NCBI RefSeq assembly: GCF_001039355.2
Contig: NW_019775621.1
Location: 175,277 to 239,276, forward strand
Length of the DNA stretch: 64,000 bases
Source: Lingula anatina
Lineage: Eukaryota; Brachiopoda; Lingulata; Lingulida; Lingulidae
Direction of reading: 5' to 3'
Part shown: in pieces, positions 59,501-64,000 of the stretch
Layout of the letters: each line of letters begins with the position of its first letter
Numbering within the stretch: the stretch's first letter is position 1
Notes under the pieces: model-generated
Databases searched by the model: none
Told to the model about the DNA's origin: nothing
The model's input: the letters and a program-made list of their open reading frames with translations, nothing else
Position numbers and translations under genes: made by a program

Positions 59501-61335
59501 TATTCAATATTAACTACTATATTTCCAGTGTGTGTGGCATAGTTACTCCATGGAATTATCCACTTATGATGTTAGCATGGAAGACAGCTTCATGTCTTGC
59601 TGCAGGAAACACAGTGGTTTTGAAACCAGCACAGGTAAATATGATTTCTGATTGTAAATTAAGCTTCAACTTTACGGTCATCCAGATAACTATCTTCCTG
59701 TTCTTTTGACACAAGCCTACAGTTGGTAGTCATCATGAGTCTTGTCTTATAGGTGAATTAAAAAATATCATGGTGTCATTTTAGCATATATTTGCATATA
59801 TATTAAAACAGTTAATTTTATGTATTTATAATTATTTCAGGTCACACCTCTCACGTCCCTAAAGTTTGGAGAGTTTGTTGTCAGAGCCGGATTCCCAGCT
59901 GGTGTCATCAACATTATCTCAGGCTCAGGTGGGTGGCAGCAGTAGCACAAGACAAGATCAAAACGGTGTGAATATGGTTTACATATTTACTACGTAAATT
60001 AGCTATTGCCACCACTAAGGGTGAAAAACAGCATCAAAAAACAAACATTACCTTTGGGGCTTATTTACCGACGTCAAATTGGTAAATGGCCTTTTAAATT
60101 CAGTGTAAAAGGCAGCATAGTGGGCTAAAATTCTTGTCAGATTTTCCCCTAAGTCCTTACTATGTGATCCAGTGTTTTCACCCCAGAATTAATTCCTCCT
60201 GGCTTAGGGGACAGTCCAGTTGTTAGGTCCAGCTGGTCACTGTTTGGGTGAGGAGGGACAGCAAGTGGTGGTCAGGAGAAGCTAGCTGTTGGTCCTAGTG
60301 ATGACCAGGGGCTGATCTTATGACCCTACAATATTTTTATTTATTTATTTACATCAAGATGTACATAAGCCAGCAGGTGGTTTGGCCAAGATAATTACCT
60401 AGACAAAAATGATAGAGATATCACATTGTCATGTAAAACATTTGAGAGATCAGTCATGCTATCGAGTCCCTTGAGTATAGGGTCAAAACACCATTTCTCG
60501 CTGGTAGAACAAAGCTTTTAGATCCTTAGAAATGACTTACTTTTCACATTTTGACGGTATTTGTTCGCGTTGTTCCCCCTACAGGTTCAGTGGTGGGACA
60601 GGGCATTGCAGACCATGAACAAGTGAGGAAGCTTGGCTTCACTGGCTCCACACCAATTGGAAAGACCATCATGGAGAGGTAGGGGTGATCCTAGTTTATA
60701 TAATTATTCTGTTTAAATCTTAAAGAATTAAACTTTTAATTAAATAAAACAATGTTTTTGGTCCAATAATGAAAAAAAAACATCTTTTAGTAAATAGAAC
60801 ATTCTGAATAGATAATATTAATAAATAGATGATGTTGATATAAGTCAGCGAATAAAGACCATGGGCTGTTTAAGATTACAGGAGATCATTGAAAAAGTTT
60901 GCTCATCAGCCATCATCTCTTTGTTTTAAATAATCTTTTTAGCACAACTCTTCACCTCTGCACTGATTTTATAGATAAACGCATGTGTCTGAATCTAACC
61001 AAATGGCTGATAAGCTAGCCCTGTTTTGTTTATTTTAATTTTTTTTTCTAATATATTAATATATTTGTTTATCAAAACTGTTAACGTCTGTTCTTCATCC
61101 CTCTAAAGCTGTGCCAGAAGTAATTTGAAGAAAGTGTCCCTGGAATTGGGAGGGAAGTCCCCGCTGATCATCTTCAATGACTGTGACTTGGACAAGGCCG
61201 TCAGAATGGCAATGAGCTCTGTCTTCTTCAACAAAGGAGAGAACTGCATTGCTGCCGGCAGGCTGTTTGTGGAGGAGGGAATCCATGACAAGTTCCTAGA
61301 CAGAGTGGTAAGTAGTTGAGAGTTTAGTTGGTGGG

Positions 61336-61391
<56 letters not shown>

Positions 61392-63123
61392 CGTGCGTGC
61401 ATGCATGCATGCGTGTGTGTGTGTGAGAGAGAGGAGGGGGGAGATGGTGCACTCTATCAAAATGAAGGAAATGGATGTCTTAAATTCAATAAATTACAGA
61501 AAAAAAAATTTTGATGTCACTGTTAATGGTAATGGGGAAAGGGCTGTACTTAATGTAAAGGAAAGTATTTCAAGAGGTAAATGTGATAGATATTTGGATT
61601 AAGGGAAGAATAGCTCAAAATTGTTGAGAAAATATATCACTTTCCTGCTTGGTGTTCCAGGTCACAGAAGTAAAGAAAATGAAGATAGGCAATCCCCTGG
61701 ACAGGTCCACAGACCATGGTCCTCAAAACCACAGGTATGTTACGCTCTCAGTGTTCTTAGTTAACACACACATTTGAGAATAACAAGGGGACATTCTGGA
61801 GCATTTTACTGCATGGAATAGTTGAAAGATGGATAAGATTTTATCACATTTCTTATATTCCAGAGCTCATTTAGAGAAGTTGATAGAGTACTGCCAGATA
61901 GGGGTAGATCAGGGAGCCACGCTAGTGATGGGAGGCAAACAGGTAGACATCCCAGGTAAGAAACGTAAATCATTTTAAAAAATTGCTTTGCCATTAAAAG
62001 TCATGTTTGTCTATGTAAAGACATCTCGATCATATTTCTTTTACTTTTAGCATTTTGTTGATAAGGCTTTTTGCCATTCATTCAATGTCTCATGCATTAA
62101 TATTTATTGGGTTACGGTCAGGGCAGTAGTTAGTTTGCACTGTGCTCTGTTCTAGTTTCTTACTGTAGAAGCTTGGAGAGCAAGAAGAGGTGCAATATTA
62201 AAGCTGACATGTCGACTTGCTGTACAGTTTGTAGTACAGCGAGGGTTTATGTGGGCAACATTTGAAAAAGTTTTTAAATACACATGTAGCAATATGTGAA
62301 ATTTGCTGGATTCTACCATATAGTCCTGTCACTTTTAAAAATAGATCTTGGTAACTTTTATAATAGTTGCATTGTTATTTCAGTCATGTAGGATTATTAA
62401 ATCTACTTCAATTCTTAGAAATTATTTGCTGTTTTTTCCTGTAGGTTTGTACATGGAGCCCACAGTCTTCACTGATGTAGAAGACCACATGTTCATTGCC
62501 AAGGAAGAGTCCTTTGGGCCTGTCATGGTGATATCTAAGTTTAAGAATGGGTAAGTGCTAAAATTAAGATTAGACATTTAATTTTAGTGCAGGTATATGA
62601 TATGATCATGTTAAATGTTGATGAACTGTGATTGAAATATTGTAGGAAAACCTGTTTTTCTGTAATCAGAACAATGTATAACATGATCATATTATATACC
62701 TGCACTTAAATCAACATATATAAACTGTGATTGAAAGATTGTAAGAAAATGTTTTCCTGTAACCAGTAACGAAATTGTGGTCATTGGTTAGAAAGTGATT
62801 TCATGTGTGTTATCCAACCTTGACAATACATTTACTCACTTTTCAAAAATATATAAATGAAATTTATGTATTTTATCACATACCAAATCTTGCAAAAAGA
62901 TAAAACTTCCTGTGTGATTTCAGTGACACAGAAGATGTAGTAAGAAGAGCAAACGACACAGAATTTGGTTTGGCATCAGGAGTGTTCACAAATGACGTGA
63001 GCAAAGCATTGTGGGTAGCAGACCACATTGATGCCGGCACAGTATTTGTCAACACATACAACAAGACAGATGTTGCTGCTCCTTTTGGTGGCTTCAAGCA
63101 GTCTGGCTTTGGAAAAGATTTGG
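45285..63123 (+). CDS. ALDH1L2: Mitochondrial-type 10-formyltetrahydrofolate dehydrogenase (ALDH1L2-like), 3' end outside the window
   Basis: Converts 10-formyl-THF to THF and CO2 with NADP reduction. Chosen exons: 45285-45329, 47408-47549, 54578-54812, 55056-55221, 55570-55671, 55905-55994, 56202-56336, 56718-56849, 57016-57104, 57409-57556, 57836-57955, 58255-58317, 58545-58606, 58780-58930, 59200-59270, 59529-59634, 59841-59928, 60585-60678, 61109-61307, 61661-61734, 61864-61955, 62445-62550 and 62924-63123. All phases fit and give 903 residues; about 17 residues (last exon) are missing. The leader [15 protein letters not shown] is Arg/Ser-rich, as in mitochondrial ALDH1L2. Formyltransferase residues H126 and D162, carrier-domain S374 (GAASMD, phosphopantetheine site), ALDH E692 (LELGGK) and C726 ([12 protein letters not shown]) are all present. 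Exons 3-11 also occur at 49395-52800, probably as the other haplotype. Confidence 0.93.
45330..47407. other. Intron 1 of ALDH1L2
   Basis: No other gene seen. It contains poly-C tracts (about 46478-46492 and 46740-46760), a two-copy 60-bp tandem repeat (about 46552-46675) and TGATGCAAC at 46542-46550, which fits the C/EBP-ATF response element consensus. The open frames around 46411-47053 read through the C/A-rich tracts and are not genes. Confidence 0.6.
46552..46675. repeat. Two diverged tandem copies of a 60-bp unit
   Basis: CACTGAATTCCAGCTAGGGA and CATTGAATACCAGATAGGGA start units 60 bp apart. TGACCAAG.CCCATG.AGG and CTGAGG..AGTATG follow in both. Confidence 0.75.
47949..52800. repeat. 4.8-kb duplicated block, left copy (ALDH1L2 intron 2 to partial exon 11)
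   Basis: Corresponds to 53161-57914 at an offset of about 5.1-5.2 kb. It holds exons 3-11: 49395-49629, 49905-50070, 50413-50514, 50754-50843, 51048-51182, 51535-51666, 51829-51917, 52219-52366 and a cut-off exon 11 from 52722 to 52800. The exons match the right copy with only synonymous changes that I could find; the introns differ by substitutions and indels. The single n at 52801 ends it inside exon 11. An uncollapsed second haplotype is the best explanation. Confidence 0.87.
49395..52800 (+). pseudogene. ALDH1L2: ALDH1L2 exons 3-11, second version, exon 11 cut by the assembly join
   Basis: Encodes the formyltransferase core and the carrier domain ([54 protein letters not shown]) with intact splice sites and no stops. 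Exon 11 stops at ...NEFVDSS before the n. Spliced in series with the right copy it would repeat about 390 residues, which no ALDH1L protein has. It is therefore listed as an assembly duplicate and not a separate gene. Either version could be the one joined to exon 2 in the animal. Confidence 0.75.
52801..52801. other. Single-base assembly join (n)
   Basis: Lies inside ALDH1L2 exon 11 (left version) and is followed by intron-like sequence (52802-53160) that then re-enters the intron 2 homology. Confidence 0.95.
52802..53160. other. Unpaired intron sequence with a 41-codon open stretch
   Basis: Not matched in the left block. It ends in an open stretch after a TTTTTACAG acceptor-like site ([20 protein letters not shown], then [14 protein letters not shown] and a stop at about 53159). 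The palindromic core GGAGGCGGTATCGCCTC (53133-53149) has a one-base variant at 58465-58481, so this is probably an interspersed repeat rather than an exon. Confidence 0.4.
53161..57914. repeat. 4.8-kb duplicated block, right copy
   Basis: Pairs with 47949-52800. Here exon 11 is complete (57836-57955) and continues into exon 12 and the rest of ALDH1L2, so this copy is used in the gene model. Confidence 0.87.
56479..56513. repeat. poly-T tract in ALDH1L2 intron 7
   Basis: About 35 T residues. The equivalent intron in the left block (51322-51330) has only a short T run, so the tract length differs between the two versions. Confidence 0.9.
59168..59193. repeat. (TTA)n microsatellite next to a splice acceptor
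   Basis: About eight TTA units ending a few bases before the CAG acceptor of ALDH1L2 exon 15 (59200), in place of a normal polypyrimidine tract. Confidence 0.9.
61342..61430. repeat. (GT)n microsatellite with GC variants
   Basis: GT dinucleotides to about 61386, then GCGT/GCAT units and more GT, in ALDH1L2 intron 19 just after the exon donor. Confidence 0.95.
62585..62708. repeat. Inverted repeat with about 29-bp arms in ALDH1L2 intron 22
   Basis: Arms at 62585-62613 and 62679-62708 are reverse complements with a couple of mismatches and share TGCAGGTATAT and ATATGATCATGTTA. An overlapping direct repeat (AACTGTGATTGAAA.ATTGTA, at about 62627 and 62727) suggests a small element or local rearrangement. 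Confidence 0.7.
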
Positions 63124-63954
63124 GTAAGTTTTCTAAATACAAGTCTTATGGTAGATTTTTGTGTGAACATGGAAATAATGTTTCCCATGAAGATTGATTA
63201 CAGTCTTATGCCCCTTATGTTTCAGTCAAATATAGGCATTGGGAATTTTATTTGTACATACTGTACTTGATTTTCAAATAACTTAAAAAAATCTTTTTTT
63301 TTTTTGGGGGGGGGGGGGGCAGTCCAACCTAATCATTGTGAACAATTGTCACATCTGTCACAACTGTGCAATGACATGACTGGTAAATGGTGCAATGTCA
63401 CAGATTTCTGGTCAATTAGGTGTTGTTGTCAATAAAAGTTCTGCTAACCTGCAAAAGCCATACCTATTAAAACAAGATGAAGCCTGTGCCCATTGGCCTA
63501 TTTCCATATTCTCACTAGACTCCTTGGAATCTTAAACCCAGGAGACCATACACTTGATCAGTAGCAGATTAAAAAGAATCTCCAGAGATATTTCATGGAT
63601 TCTATCTAATATTAAAGAAAATGAAGGCATCTGGGGTGACCCTAAGCAGAAACCATAAAAAAGATTTCTGTTTGAACTAAATGGGGATGCATCTCATGGG
63701 ATTGCATCTCCAATGACAGAAACCTTCTGAAAATCCTCATGGCTTTTCTCTATTCTCCGACCAGTTTTATACTGAGAATGTATTGATAACCAGTACTTGA
63801 TATGACCTTAATCTAAGAAATGAAACTCTGGGGATAGTGTTTGGTCTGTTGGTATTGAACACTTTGGAGAATTAAATCCCCTGGGTCTATTCCATGGTCT
63901 GTAAAATGTCATATGGCGAGAAAGCGGAGTCTTAGAAAGCTGCTGGTACATTTG

Positions 63955-64000
<46 letters not shown>
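63124..64000. other. Start of the last visible ALDH1L2 intron
   Basis: No match to the expected final exon (an ALNEYL-type end) is visible, so the gene continues past the edge. It contains a T/G homopolymer tract (63293-63320) and a CT array (63957-64000). Confidence 0.7.
63957..64000. repeat. (CT)n microsatellite at window edge
   Basis: Uninterrupted TC/CT dinucleotides to the last base. Confidence 0.97.

Noticed and set aside
1-64000. CRISPR arrays, bacterial operons, rRNA and tRNA genes
   Set aside because: No spaced direct repeats of CRISPR type, and no rRNA or tRNA sequence recognised; the window is eukaryotic.

Overview
This is a window of a eukaryotic nuclear genome, from an animal and most likely a non-vertebrate bilaterian. 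The genes are split by GT-AG introns, the DNA is AT-rich, and microsatellites, poly-A/T tracts, small inverted-repeat (MITE-like) elements and broken LINE remnants are abundant. Assembly gaps are present. A marine mollusc or another lophotrochozoan is my guess; nothing in the sequence proves it. Apparent ORFs that begin at GTG, TTG or CTG are not meaningful here, so every start chosen below is an ATG. Layout: 1-7.5 kb and 9-22 kb are gene-poor. They hold decayed LINE 3' ends (about 759-1135 and 19427-20015, both minus strand), several inverted-repeat element families, a 175-bp tandem repeat and simple repeats. An intronless rhodopsin-like GPCR gene (7711-8922, plus) is the only convincing gene in the first 22 kb. 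From 22 to 45 kb there are two tandem minus-strand genes for PM20D1-type M20 metallopeptidases (N-fatty-acyl amino acid synthase/hydrolase family). Copy A (44970 down to 37934) is complete: 12 exons and 524 residues, with all family metal ligands. Copy B (32948 down to 22450) has the same exon phases, but its last two exons are scrambled by assembly joins. From 45.3 kb to the right edge runs a plus-strand ALDH1L2-type gene (mitochondrial 10-formyltetrahydrofolate dehydrogenase). Its first exon encodes a mitochondrial-type leader, and formyltransferase, carrier-protein and aldehyde dehydrogenase domains follow. Only the last exon, about 17 residues, is missing beyond the window. PM20D1 copy A and ALDH1L2 are head to head, with 314 bp between their start codons, so they probably share a promoter region. 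The strongest structural signal is that four of the five gaps (N runs or single n at 13512, 24292, 35567 and 52801) are flanked on both sides by the same sequence. The repeated pieces are 1.0 kb, 0.82 kb tandem, 3.0 kb, and 4.8 kb containing ALDH1L2 exons 3-11. The coding differences I checked between the long copies are mostly synonymous. This looks like two haplotypes or overlapping contig ends laid side by side rather than real gene duplication, and a literal reading would give false repeated exons. The PM20D1 A/B duplication is different: those copies differ at many residues and are true paralogues. I found no CRISPR array, rRNA or tRNA gene, and no clearly novel system. The most interesting biology is the partial copies of PM20D1 exon 10 fused to TTTA arrays. 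In copy A, using the upstream acceptor gives an open, in-frame, longer exon.
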